Origin: Trichobilharzia regenti
Lineage: Eukaryota > Platyhelminthes > Trematoda > Strigeidida > Schistosomatidae
DNA: 64,000 nt
Reading direction: 5' to 3'
Assembly (NCBI GenBank): GCA_944472135.2
Contig: OX235266.1
Span: forward strand, 13,433,925 to 13,497,924
The translations under genes were made by a program, and so were the position numbers. Numbering within the stretch: the stretch's first letter is position 1; every line of letters begins with the position of its first letter. Shown here in pieces: positions 56,001 to 64,000 of this stretch. The notes below the pieces were generated by a model. That model did no database searches. It saw nothing but the letters and a program-made list of their open reading frames with translations, and was not told the DNA's origin.

Positions 56001-59000
56001 CATCACTGGGGGTTCAAACTCAGGACCTCCCAATTATAAGGAAAGTTTGTGTACAATTCAGCCGTTGGGACCCGATTCAATGGCCAGGCCATGAGTTTTA
56101 ACTTCCACTAATTCATAATTTAGCGCAGCCACCAATCAGTGGTTGGCTATGAGTCGCAAAACTGGGATGGAACAGTAAACCAGTACTCTCTCTCTGGTTT
56201 TCAATGGTTCTCTAACTGATATCAATACGTGGTCATACGCGTAAAAAAAACAAATGTAATCATCACAAACCAAACCCTTGAAAAACCATATAAGTGTGAA
56301 TTTCTGAGCACTGTTCAGTTAGTCTATTCCCTCTTGTCACCTAACATCATATAGAATTTACAAGCACGTTAAACCTTTTTTGGGGCATTAACGCAATAAT
56401 TTATTCAGGCTGTAAGCATCTCATGGAGAGCCAACGAAATAAGCAATGATAGTACCATATTATTCTGCACAAAACACTGTTGTTTTTGCTTTATTCGCAT
56501 TTATAGAGAAGATTAAATGTATGAATTTTCCAATAGGCTTACAAGCTAATTAGTTAAGGGACAACAAACCTTAAAAACTACATTTCATCTTATTACTTCT
56601 TCTGATTAACTTGAATTAATGAAAGTTACTGGGAATGGCCAAAGCCTAAACTTAAATAGCTTCTCCTTTCGTTATCCAGGAGATAAGTTTCGTACGAATA
56701 CTATATTGGACAGCAGGAAAGCTCTACTCAAAGCAAACATTAGAATTACTCCTAGTATGGCACTGGCAAGAAGGAGTTAAGTGTTATCAGTGGTTAGGAC
56801 TCTCGCCGACCATGCATATGGTCCGGGGTTCGAGCCCACGCCGACGCACACCTGATATTTATGGTCGGCCTGCGAAATTTGGGCTACCGATATCGCATGC
56901 TAGAAATTCCATACTTGTACAAAAAATACAGTATGGAATCAAGCTGTAATCAAAAATAAATAAAAATAAAAATAAAATAAAAACGAGTGTTAGGCAATTC
57001 AGGACTTATGAATAATTGAATTGAGGAAATCATTGTCAGGTGTATAAAAGGAGCAATAAGAAGGACACATAAACACGCACACAACTTTAAATCTAATAGT
57101 CGCTTATTAAGCATTTTGTTCAAGTACATAAGCAAAACTAGTCCTAATTGCATTTCCAGCTGCGTTTATGAAGAGTTACGTGCAGGACAGGCTTTTCAGG
57201 AAGGGGATCTATCAGACAAATTAAAGATCAATCACTGAAATACAGCAAAGTTTTAAAATCAACCCCCGGACTTACTTGCCAGCGTTTGCTGACTCGCTAT
57301 CTGTGTAACAGAGAATCAAAATGTATTAGAGTATCACAGAAACACAAGGCTAATTGAAGTCTTGATCACATGATTATGCCCTCGAAAAATCTCAATATTT
57401 AAAGGCCAGTGTATGAATTAATTCCACGCATCAATGAATTTCACTTCTTCATACGGTATACCTGATATGTATCCACATATATATTTATGTGTGTGTGTGC
57501 ATGTTGGTCTCTCTTTCTGTTTGCTCGGTTAGTCTGTGACCACTTCACTTGTATGAACTTGTCTCCTTTAATAATGTGTATTCTCCTTATATTATATTAT
57601 ATATAATATGAGTGTTTGTTGACAGTCCGTTGCTTGGTGACATATATCCATATATGTTTGTTGGCATGCCTGCTATATTCGCTATGTATAATTGGATCGA
57701 CACTCCATTATAATTAGCCATTCATGTTAAGACTGTCTAATGACTTTTCCCACGCTTGTCTGAATTATTTATAGATATTTGCATTCACAATTTGTGTGAA
57801 CTACTTTACTTTACAACTACGTGACTTACTTACCACTTTGGTGTGAGACCATTTATTTTCGTCTCCTTGTGTTTGGACAATAGAAGTATCATCGCAAACC
57901 TAGTGGTCTTCTGATTTCCGCCTTCTCGCGTCAGGACTATTAGTTTCTCGACCAGTCCATAACAATAATTCAGCGACGAGTACATAACAATACCATCCTT
58001 CCTTAATATATGCGTTTTTGTGTTTGCGTTTGTCAGATGCCACAGTGGACAAAATTAACTATAACTTGGAATCGAATATACAGTTGGGAATTTGCATATT
58101 CTGAGTTGAAGACTGACATTCAATACGTCTGAGACTATTAGTGACAATTAAGATAACAACCGAATATTTGCGATGACCTACTAAGCATAATCTAATTGCT
58201 GTATATGCTTGATGTGCATGGCTCTGAACAAGCAAAGAGATCTTTTAGTGTTTCGATTACTTCGATTTGTCTCAAAAGCACTACCAACAGACATGAATGC
58301 TTTCCATTTACACAGATCAATTACTGATATGCATGAATCATCACAATTTATTCTAGTGAAGATCATATCTCATGCAAGTTATAAGAAGTATGTCTTTCTT
58401 ACCAAGGCGCTGAAATCGCGTCTCTGAAGAAATAACGATATGCATTAGAACACATTAGTAAATAATATTATCATGTCGACTTCATATGGCACATTTGAAA
58501 CACTGTTCTACTTGCATTTAATTGACAATTCAATACACATATGGACAATAGCGAAATCATTACCAAGAAGATATAAAGTCTTTAGAAGTGCTTAACATAT
58601 GAAATTGAAAGATGAGGATATTTACTAACTACTCCGTATCTCTCCCTCTCATTATCACTTTCTTTTCTTGAATGTAAGTATAAATGCTCTTCCATATCTC
58701 TTCAGTGTTGGGTATTTTTAACTGAACCGAATCGGATCACAACATAACAACAGTGAAGTTTCAAAACCATAGACGAGATTTCTTAATAAAATTGGAACTT
58801 TCATAGCTATGAAATGTGAATAATGTCTTCAGTAGAATACGATAACTCTTTCAAACAAAGAATTAGTAAAACTGAGGAAAAACCAGATCCTCAATGAAAA
58901 GATTTAAGGCGGAGGGTTTCAGTTTTGGACTAGTGGCTGAAAAAATATTCAGCAATGATAGCTTCAAGATAAAATGAACTTTATGAATTCGCCGTCAGTT

Positions 59001-59950
59001 TGATGACTTTCTTTTTCCTACGATAAGCTTCAATATGACGATTTGTCACCAGAAATGATTTAACTCTCCAGACATATCCGCTTTCGTTTGTAAGAATCGT
59101 TTAGATTTCCCAGTAAATCTGATCTGCGTCGATAGATTGAAGACTGCGAAGTAACCTGAGCATCAGACTTGTAGAAATTCTTAACTGTTTAGATTGTCTG
59201 ATGCATCTAAGATTTGTGCACGCTATAGATCCACGATCGCAAACAAGCCATCTTAGACACCTCCAAGGTTTCGTGCTAGTTGACACTTACAAGTTAGCAA
59301 GGCGTATCTGCCACCTTGAAGGAAATCATGTCCCTCCTAAGATCCCAACCTGCATCACCCAAAGACGTTGCCACTGAGCTATTCAGCACCTTGTCGATCG
59401 CCTACAACCATCTTATATCATCAAATCAACGTGCACCGTGAAGGTGAGCTACCCAGAATGGTGGCCACATTACAAAACTTGAACAATAGAATTCAATCTG
59501 CACCAAACAGAAGAATAGACGCATCACACTAGTGGACAAGAACAGTCACCTTTCTGAATGACAAAATATACATATTGCCAAGAGGAAAATATCACAAATT
59601 CTTGAGAATTTCAGGTTAAAGATCAGATTTTGCACAGTAAATGGAACTGCAGAAGAGACATGATGGACTGGTACTCGCAACACGCATTCAGAAATAGAAG
59701 TGCTCAAATTCCTTTTGAAGTCAATCTTTAAAGGCTGTGAAAGCCTGAATCATTGACCACCTACCTAAGAAAATTTAACTACATCAGAAACATCGAGACA
59801 TTTTTATTTTAATGGCCTTATTATAAAATAATATATACCTAAGAAGGTTACAATAATAATATCAAACTCACCTGAGCTTCCTCCTTCTGTGTGTTGTATC
59901 AAAGTGTCTAGGATAAGTAGAAGAAATGACAGAAGCGTAGCTGACCTCAT
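53017..59950 (-). CDS. micro-exon gene (MEG-like), unit 2
   Basis: Five coding exons, minus strand: 59950-59872 (79 nt), 58423-58403 (21), 57300-57276 (25), 54585-54565 (21), 53047-53017 (31, ending TGA). The join is 177 nt with no internal stop: 58 residues. The signal exon begins MRSATLLSFLLLILDTL, followed by blocks ETRFQRL, DSESANAG, NRLITML and CGNFFGTSNH. Donors: GTGAGT, GTAAGA, GTAAGT, GTAAGT. Paralogue of unit 1, about 14 kb away in the same orientation. The position matching the 18-nt exon of unit 1 has lost its donor (TTAAGT for GTAAGT). Likely product: a small secreted peptide of the schistosome micro-exon type. What it binds or does cannot be read from the sequence. Confidence 0.62.
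53458..53697 (-). mobile_element. tRNA-headed SINE with RTE body and tail, copy 2
   Basis: Read on the minus strand: a decayed tRNA-like head (GAGTCAGTGACACAGCGGTA ... GTTCGATCTCC), a body with GGAGGTTGGGG and CTACCGAAACTTCAA (RTE 5' region), and a tail GCCCTACGTTCAGCTGGGAA plus TAAAGGAATAA. It lies in the last part of MEG unit 2, in an intron. Confidence 0.6.
53849..53866 (-). pseudogene. decayed micro-exon in unit 2 (equivalent of unit 1 18-nt exon)
   Basis: GTACAG|CACTTTAAAT... is preserved from unit 1, but the donor reads TTAAGT. Skipping leaves the frame intact, since 18 nt is a multiple of three. Confidence 0.45.
54000..54460. other. unidentified segment shared with 36.6-36.8 kb
   Basis: TTGGTGTAGAAAG, CATCAGTGGGC and TTACAACAACAGGCGG...CCAG blocks align with the unit 1 intron at 36.63-36.77 kb. 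A plus-strand frame 54137-54406 is open for 89 codons with an acidic end (RERDEDELNIDKEDIQLLDL), but unit 1 does not preserve it. Confidence 0.4.
54565..54585 (-). CDS. MEG unit 2 micro-exon, 21 nt
   Basis: Donor GTAAGT. Acceptor after an A-rich tract; an AG three bases in gives an 18-nt alternative. Phase 2 in and out; reads NRLITML. Confidence 0.45.
55225..55440 (-). mobile_element. tRNA-headed SINE with CR1-type tail, copy 2
   Basis: On the minus strand: CATAACTGGTGGCACAGTGG tRNA-like head with B box region GGTTCCAGCCCC, then the CTGATATCTATGG, GATATCCATACTGAAAATTC and AAGCTGCAATC tail. Confidence 0.6.
55970..56240. repeat. fold-back element, copy 13 (decayed)
   Basis: Minus-strand tRNA-like unit (GGTTCAAACTCAGGACC read on plus), central block with TTTAGCGCAGCCACC, right-arm remnant GTCGCAAAACTGGGATGGAA and CCAGTACTC. 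Confidence 0.5.
56340..56512 (+). repeat. PLE 3' tail repeat
   Basis: AATTTACAAGCACGTTAAAC ... GGCTGTAAGCATCTCATGGA ... GTACCATATTATTCTGCAC; same tail as 3.7 and 41.4 kb. Confidence 0.6.
56785..56960 (+). mobile_element. tRNA-headed SINE with CR1-type tail, copy 3
   Basis: Head with GTTAGGACTCTCGCCGACC and B box GGGTTCGAGCCC, then GGTCGGCCTGCGAAATTTGG and tail CCATACTTGTACAAAAAATA ... AAGCTGTAATC plus A-rich end. Confidence 0.7.
57276..57300 (-). CDS. MEG unit 2 micro-exon, 25 nt
   Basis: Acceptor CTCTGTTACACAG, donor GTAAGT. Phase 1 in, 2 out; reads DSESANAG. An AG four bases inside would give a 21-nt alternative, but unit 1 supports 25. Confidence 0.55.
57463..57989 (-). mobile_element. 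solo LTR, copy 3
   Basis: 527 bp, reverse orientation to copies 1 and 2, TG...CA ends, flanked by perfect 5-bp duplications ATACC (57458-57462, 57990-57994). Inserted in the intron between MEG unit 2 exons 2 and 3. Confidence 0.8.
58403..58423 (-). CDS. MEG unit 2 micro-exon, 21 nt
   Basis: Acceptor CGTTATTTCTTCAG (strong), donor GTAAGA. Phase 1 in and out; reads ETRFQRL with the preceding G. Confidence 0.6.
59080..59540 (+). other. possible retroelement-like open segment
   Basis: One plus frame (about 59146-59352) is open for some 70 codons (LDCLMHLRFVHAIDPRSQTS...). No domain recognised; it lies inside the first intron of MEG unit 2 on the opposite strand. Confidence 0.25.
59872..59950 (-). 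CDS. MEG unit 2 exon 1 (signal peptide)
   Basis: ATG at 59950-59948, 26 codons plus 1 nt, donor G|GTGAGT (59871-59866). Hydrophobic core LLSFLLLILDTLI, then QHTEGGSS, a credible cleavage region. Confidence 0.72.
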
Positions 59951-60480
59951 TCCCTCTAGTTAACTGATATGAAAACGTTTTGAAAAAACTCAAGTTTGAA
60001 ATGTTTATACGAAGACAACGTGACACATGAACAGTATGAGTCTGTCCAACTACTTTAGGCATACAAATGTTTGAAATATGTCTCTCAGCAATCTGATAAA
60101 ACAGTATAAACGAGAGGAAGGGGTGTGAAGAAAATATTCGATTTCATTTAATATAGTTTCCTTAGAATGAATCGAACGGTCATACTGAAATCAAAAAATA
60201 TATAACAAGTATTAGTGTTATTGATATGGTATTTGTTTACGGGTAACGCCTATGAAATTATGCATCAGATGTTGACATGCCACTACCACAGCAAAGCATA
60301 CAAAAACCACGAATTGAACAACATGAACTAGCAAACGGACGGCACTAGAATGATAAGCACATAACTGTATGTATCTTTAATTCATATTTAGAGAATGATT
60401 GTGCACAGTTATCTACCACTGGGGAGTAACCAGTACTACGTATCCGATTCGAATTATTAGTAGTCATTAAGTTGATTAGC
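59951..60480 (-). promoter_or_regulatory. conserved promoter region of MEG unit 2
   Basis: TATAAA at 60009-60004, 54 nt before the ATG, then conserved upstream blocks shared with unit 1 up to about 60480, including GGGTAACGCCTATG (plus-strand sense) at 60241-60254. Confidence 0.55.
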
Positions 60481-61085
60481 GTACTAGAAGCCTTATTATC
60501 ATCATTCACTGTATGAATGAACAAAATTAGTGCTGCAAATGTTGTCTGGAAAAATTGGAGAGGATTGTGATGAAAAGGCGAAGTTAGTCTATAATATTTC
60601 CGTATCAAAAAATTGTATTCGGTCCGTACAATCAAACTATGAATGCTTTTTAATTCGTAGGCCAAACTTCAATTATTTCTAAGGATCAAAATAAAATGAG
60701 ATATACAACTTGGTATGATTCCCTCTGCGGTTATGGGGATCTTTACAAGGTTAATTTTACAAACGGGGAGAGTTAACTGACAAAAACGTAATTCATTCAT
60801 TCTCCCTGGACCTAGTATGTCCTCTACACGCAGATATAGAGGTTAAGTATTATATAGCAAAGATTATTCAGAAATATCCGCCATTTCTAACAATGTAACA
60901 CCTTGCCTACAAAATACATCCGTATATTATACTACCGTGATCGGCTATATACTTATTAAAAATGCATTATTTGTTCTGTATACTGATGTTCGATATTCTA
61001 AATTTTCAAGCATGGATTTTGTATGGGTTTTGTTTGATCTCTCAAACTAGTAAAACAAAATCTTTAAAAAATCAATACTTGCAAA
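60481..61085. other. no supported gene
   Basis: Nothing recognised. Confidence 0.35.
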
Positions 61086-61089
61086 TGAG

Positions 61090-61455
61090 TCTGGTGCTCA
61101 CTAAGTACTGGCCCTATTCAGGCAGTTACCTGGAGTTATTGTAGGGAGCCTTCACCAGCAGGTTGAAGGCGAGGCAGTAACTCATCGAAGAATACATTGT
61201 GAAGTGGTCGTGCTACGTCAGGATTAGTTGGAAATTAGAATTCATGCGATGGCCATTAGATCAGTTTCCAGCGGCTAAATGGTCTACGGGCTCGTTTGTC
61301 TTGCAACCTCAAGGTTCTGGGCTCGAATCCCGCCGTGTATGTGCGTACTGCTGGAGAGTTCCAAACTATGACATTTCAGCTGCCCAGTAACCCTAGGTTT
61401 TCCAGTAGTTTTCTAATTGATATCAGCTCATGATGAAGTCTTCAAACCAATATTC
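61090..61455 (+). repeat. fold-back element, copy 14
   Basis: Central block, tRNA-like unit with B box GGCTCGAATCCC (61320-61331) and decayed ribozyme (CTGCTGGAGAGTTCC...; GAAA lost). Right terminus ATGATGAAGTC. Confidence 0.6.
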
Positions 61456-62240
61456 TGAATTTTTTTCTTCAAAAGCTTCAGTGAGTAGCGGTTAATATTT
61501 CTTCAACTTACATGTATTTCTATAAGTAGCCTATATATTTGTGAAAATATGTTACCGTATTGAATAAATGCTGACAGAGCTTCTCTTTAAAACCATCCTT
61601 CTATCACCAAGTACTTGAAATATTTGAAACTTCCAATGTTACTTCACTTCCTTGAACGCTTAACAATGATTAACTCACTACATTCAGCTATATTATATTG
61701 TTATGATTTTTCCCTACAGTTCAGAATGAACCCAAAAAGCATCAGCAGTACATCGCCATTCTACGTTGTTCTATAAGGTCATTTCCGCTGGCCTTACGAT
61801 TGTCAATAAACGTTCTTTTCCTCCTTTCATGTCCTTCTTCGTAATACACTCAGACTGACACCTAACTGGTTTTTTCTCATTTCATTACCAATCGAGGGGC
61901 TGACACATAATGTTACTCAGAGGTCTCTTCATTTTCTATCCACCTGGTCTTCACGTTCTTCTGCATATGTGTCATGCGATTTGATCAAGCCGACCTGTAT
62001 GAAACCTTCAAAGCATCCATGATATTGAATTCTGTTTCCGTTTACCTCTAAATTTTACTCTGCACATTGTGTGTTACAGCTAACAGAAACAATAACATCC
62101 TGAAAGTATTTAATGGCAGTCATCCTGCTGTCCATTTCTCCGTAATATTATATTCAGACATTTACATTTCAGAATATGCATTATTTTTTCGTTATCTATT
62201 TCACGCATGTCTACTGAACTTTAGGTTAACCTCTGTTATT
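61456..62240. other. no supported gene
   Basis: Nothing recognised. Confidence 0.35.
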
Positions 62241-62244
62241 ACGA

Positions 62245-62530
62245 GTTTGACCACGGAGTGATATCAGTTAGAGAAGCAATGAAAACCAACCTAAGAGTAC
62301 TGGACAGCTGCTTTATTCTAGTTTGGGGATCATCGGGAGTACGCAACCACACCACTGGGTTCAAACCCAGGACATTCTGGTTACAAGGCGAGATATTATA
62401 CCATTCAGCCACTAAGACCTGACTCAGTGGCCTCTGCATGAATTCCTACTTCTACCAGTTCGTGATTTAGCGTGACTACCAACCATTGTCATCGTTTGGA
62501 ACTCCGTACTCACACCTGACTAGATGGTCA
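62245..62530. repeat. fold-back element, copy 15 (left half)
   Basis: Left ribozyme remnant (minus; GTACTGGACAGCTGCTTTATTC) broken here for length: GTACTGGACAGCTGC then TTTATTCTAG. The minus tRNA-like unit and part of the central block follow. Confidence 0.55.
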
Positions 62531-62581
62531 ACTTGTATGGGACGGAAACAATTGTGTCCTACAACATATTTCTGATTCTTT

Positions 62582-62706
62582 ATTGGACAACACTCAGTAA
62601 CTAGTATAATGTGTTTAGTCCTATCTTAGCTTCGTGGCTAACAGAATTCAGTCTGCAGCGAAGATAGGACTAGACACATCACACTAGTTACTGACTAGTA
62701 TCCAAT
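62582..62706. repeat. inverted repeat, about 46-bp arms
   Basis: 62595-62627 and 62661-62693 are reverse complements with 3 mismatches; pairing resumes at the outer ATTGGA/TCCAAT ends. Loop of 33 nt. Confidence 0.75.
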
Positions 62707-62741
62707 CAAAAATATCCAATACAGTCCTACAGGAGGTCGCT

Positions 62742-62930
62742 CGAGAGCACGCACATCTCAGTGGTAACGTCTATGTTTGCAGCAAGTGGTGGTGCGGGTT
62801 CAAATCTCAAAAGGGAGAGAAGTTCCTCTGGGATTGCAGATACGCCTCACTGATGAGTGCGCGATTAGCACGAAACCTAGTTTCAAGGCTTCCTGGTGAT
62901 TTCATACAAGCATCTATTGTCAATATTTTC
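62742..62930 (+). mobile_element. tRNA-like element with a different hammerhead-like motif
   Basis: Contains B-box-like GGGTTCAAATCTC, followed by the ribozyme-like unit listed separately. Not the same sequence family as the fold-back elements. Confidence 0.5.
62842..62895 (+). ncRNA. hammerhead-like ribozyme, second design
   Basis: Core CTGATGA (62850-62856), stem II GTGC/GCAC with loop GCGATTA, GAAA (62872-62875), very short stem III (AC CTA GT) and candidate site GTT. Stem I is imperfect: GCCT/AGGC separated from the core by mismatches, so activity is doubtful. Confidence 0.5.
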
Positions 62931-62959
62931 AATTCAGTAATCAGATATACGAACGAATT

Positions 62960-63420
62960 ATTAGTTGAAGCCATCATGCAAATTTTTTAAATTAGTGAAC
63001 TTTCCCATAATTGAATCATTATTCTGAGTACATTTTGTTGATGATGTATATGAAATAATTGAAGGAAACGAATTGGAATACACCAATAAATTAATAAACA
63101 ACATATTTGAAGTCATTAAATTCACGAGTGACGAAGAATACGACAATAACATTCCATTCTTAGATGTCTTAATCAAGTAAACTAACACAGGGGATTAGGA
63201 AACACAACTATGCAGAAGATCAGTGCACACAGACCAAATACCCAACTATAATAGCAATAATCTAACTACTAACGAATAGGACGAAATGTGCACCCTGGAG
63301 CCAACTGCTTGTCACCATCCACCAATTAACAAATGAAACTGTTTGCAGCAATCCTTTGAGAGACAGAGAGAGAAGAGATATGTCTACTAACCGTCTTTAA
63401 AAATAATGAATTTCATCAAA
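62960..63420 (+). pseudogene. Penelope-like reverse-transcriptase relic
   Basis: FVDDVYEIIEGNELEYTNKL (palm motif C), then FTSDEEYDNNIPFLDVLIK, and after stops the HTDQIPNYNSNN region; these are the successive RT landmarks of another PLE lineage. It breaks near 63275, where a ribozyme fragment is inserted. Confidence 0.7.
63276..63325 (+). repeat. Smalpha-like hammerhead 3' half
   Basis: AATAGGACGAAATGTGCACC then CTGGAGCCAACTGCTTGTCA; matches the 3' half of the 34.9-kb remnant. Core and 5' stem absent. Confidence 0.5.
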
Positions 63421-63689
63421 ATTGTTGAAAGCTCAAGTACTAATGCCAACAAGAAACCATCATCAAAGAATACAAGAGAATTCATCTTACCATAAATAAA
63501 AAAATGTCTCTGACTTAACAGCTGGAATATTAAGACCATTTCAAATATACATAGCACACTAGTCAGTCAATGCAACCTCTTCATTGGATATTGTGCAAAC
63601 CTAAGCAATGCAATAGAAAAAGAACATAAAATTAATACCATTTAAAAGGTAAGCTGTATGAACTGCAATCCTCTTAAGTCCGTGTGGAG

Positions 63690-64000
63690 GTCAACAGCAC
63701 TCAGCATCAAAAATAAGAGCATCTCAAACAAACTACAGACCTTCATCAACAGCTAGTTGTCTTCGCTCAACACTCAAAATCAGATGGCCGGCCAGAAAAG
63801 ATCAGCAACAGGGATCTCTGGCAACGAGCGAACCAAACAGGAACCGACTGTGAATCAAATAGACAGGAAGAAATGGAGATGGATTGGCCATACGCTGAGG
63901 AAACCGTCAAGTGACATTACTAGACAAGCCATTGCTTGAGTGGAACCCGAAAGGGAAGCGGCAAGTTGGTCGTCAGTGCAAGAGTGACTTGAAGGAGGTG
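63690..64000 (+). pseudogene. RTE LINE fragment, runs off the window
   Basis: LQTFINS..., then [20 protein letters not shown] and GTGGAACCCGAAAGGGAAGC. Same region as 13.88-14.12 kb of the RTE and close to 37.35-37.56 kb. Confidence 0.7.

Noticed and set aside
1..64000. CRISPR arrays, bacterial operons or riboswitches
   Set aside because: No regularly spaced short direct repeats and no prokaryote-like gene packing; all repeated sequence is retroelement-derived.

Overview
The window looks like a gene-poor, retroelement-saturated stretch of a blood-fluke (Schistosoma-like trematode) genome. The basis for that is AT-rich DNA, no bacterial-type gene packing, RTE, CR1, Penelope and CsRn1-type Gypsy elements, Smalpha-like SINEs carrying hammerhead ribozymes, and intron-rich genes built from exons of about 20 nt. 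The genus is inferred from these element types; no database search was run.

Host genes. Two paralogous minus-strand genes can be assembled from the sequence: unit 1 (34.44-45.63 kb) and unit 2 (53.02-59.95 kb). Each has a 79-nt signal-peptide exon ending in phase 1, then micro-exons of 18-25 nt with GTAAGT/GTAAGA-type donors, and a terminal exon with the stop at the same aligned base. The spliced frames are open throughout (57 and 58 codons). Promoter-proximal DNA, intron flanks and poly(A) signals are also alignable. This is the architecture of schistosome micro-exon genes (MEGs), which encode small secreted peptides. Each copy has lost a different micro-exon through splice-site decay without breaking the frame. 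A third 79-nt signal-peptide exon lies on the plus strand at 4.87 kb; possible later exons are at 23.1 and 32.2 kb.

Mobile DNA. (1) A young, apparently intact Gypsy element of the CsRn1 type (14.58-20.16 kb, minus) has 481-bp LTRs differing at about 3 sites, a CHCC Gag, a complete Pol and a canonical -1 slippery heptamer just before the gag stop. (2) A broken RTE LINE (11.01-14.27 kb) is flanked by 9-bp repeats. (3) A 5'-truncated but open CR1-like LINE lies at 26.7-29.66 kb. (4) Many Penelope-like (PLE) relics with GIY-YIG domains occur, several flanked by inverted terminal repeats. (5) Three solo LTRs of one family lie at 38.9, 40.5 and 57.5 kb, with 5-bp duplications. (6) Two tRNA-headed SINE families are present, one with a tail from the RTE and one with a tail from the CR1 element. 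(7) About fifteen copies of a tRNA-like/hammerhead fold-back element occur; the copy at 43.68-44.12 kb carries two consensus-perfect hammerhead ribozymes in opposite orientation between 13-bp target-site duplications.

Layout: 0-11 kb PLE and fold-back relics around the 4.87-kb exon; 11-20 kb RTE and Gypsy; 20-33 kb PLE relics, CR1 and LINE relics; 34-46 kb MEG unit 1 with solo LTRs, PLE, SINE and fold-back insertions in its introns; 46-53 kb intergenic relics; 53-60.5 kb MEG unit 2; 60.5-64 kb relics ending in an RTE fragment that runs off the window.
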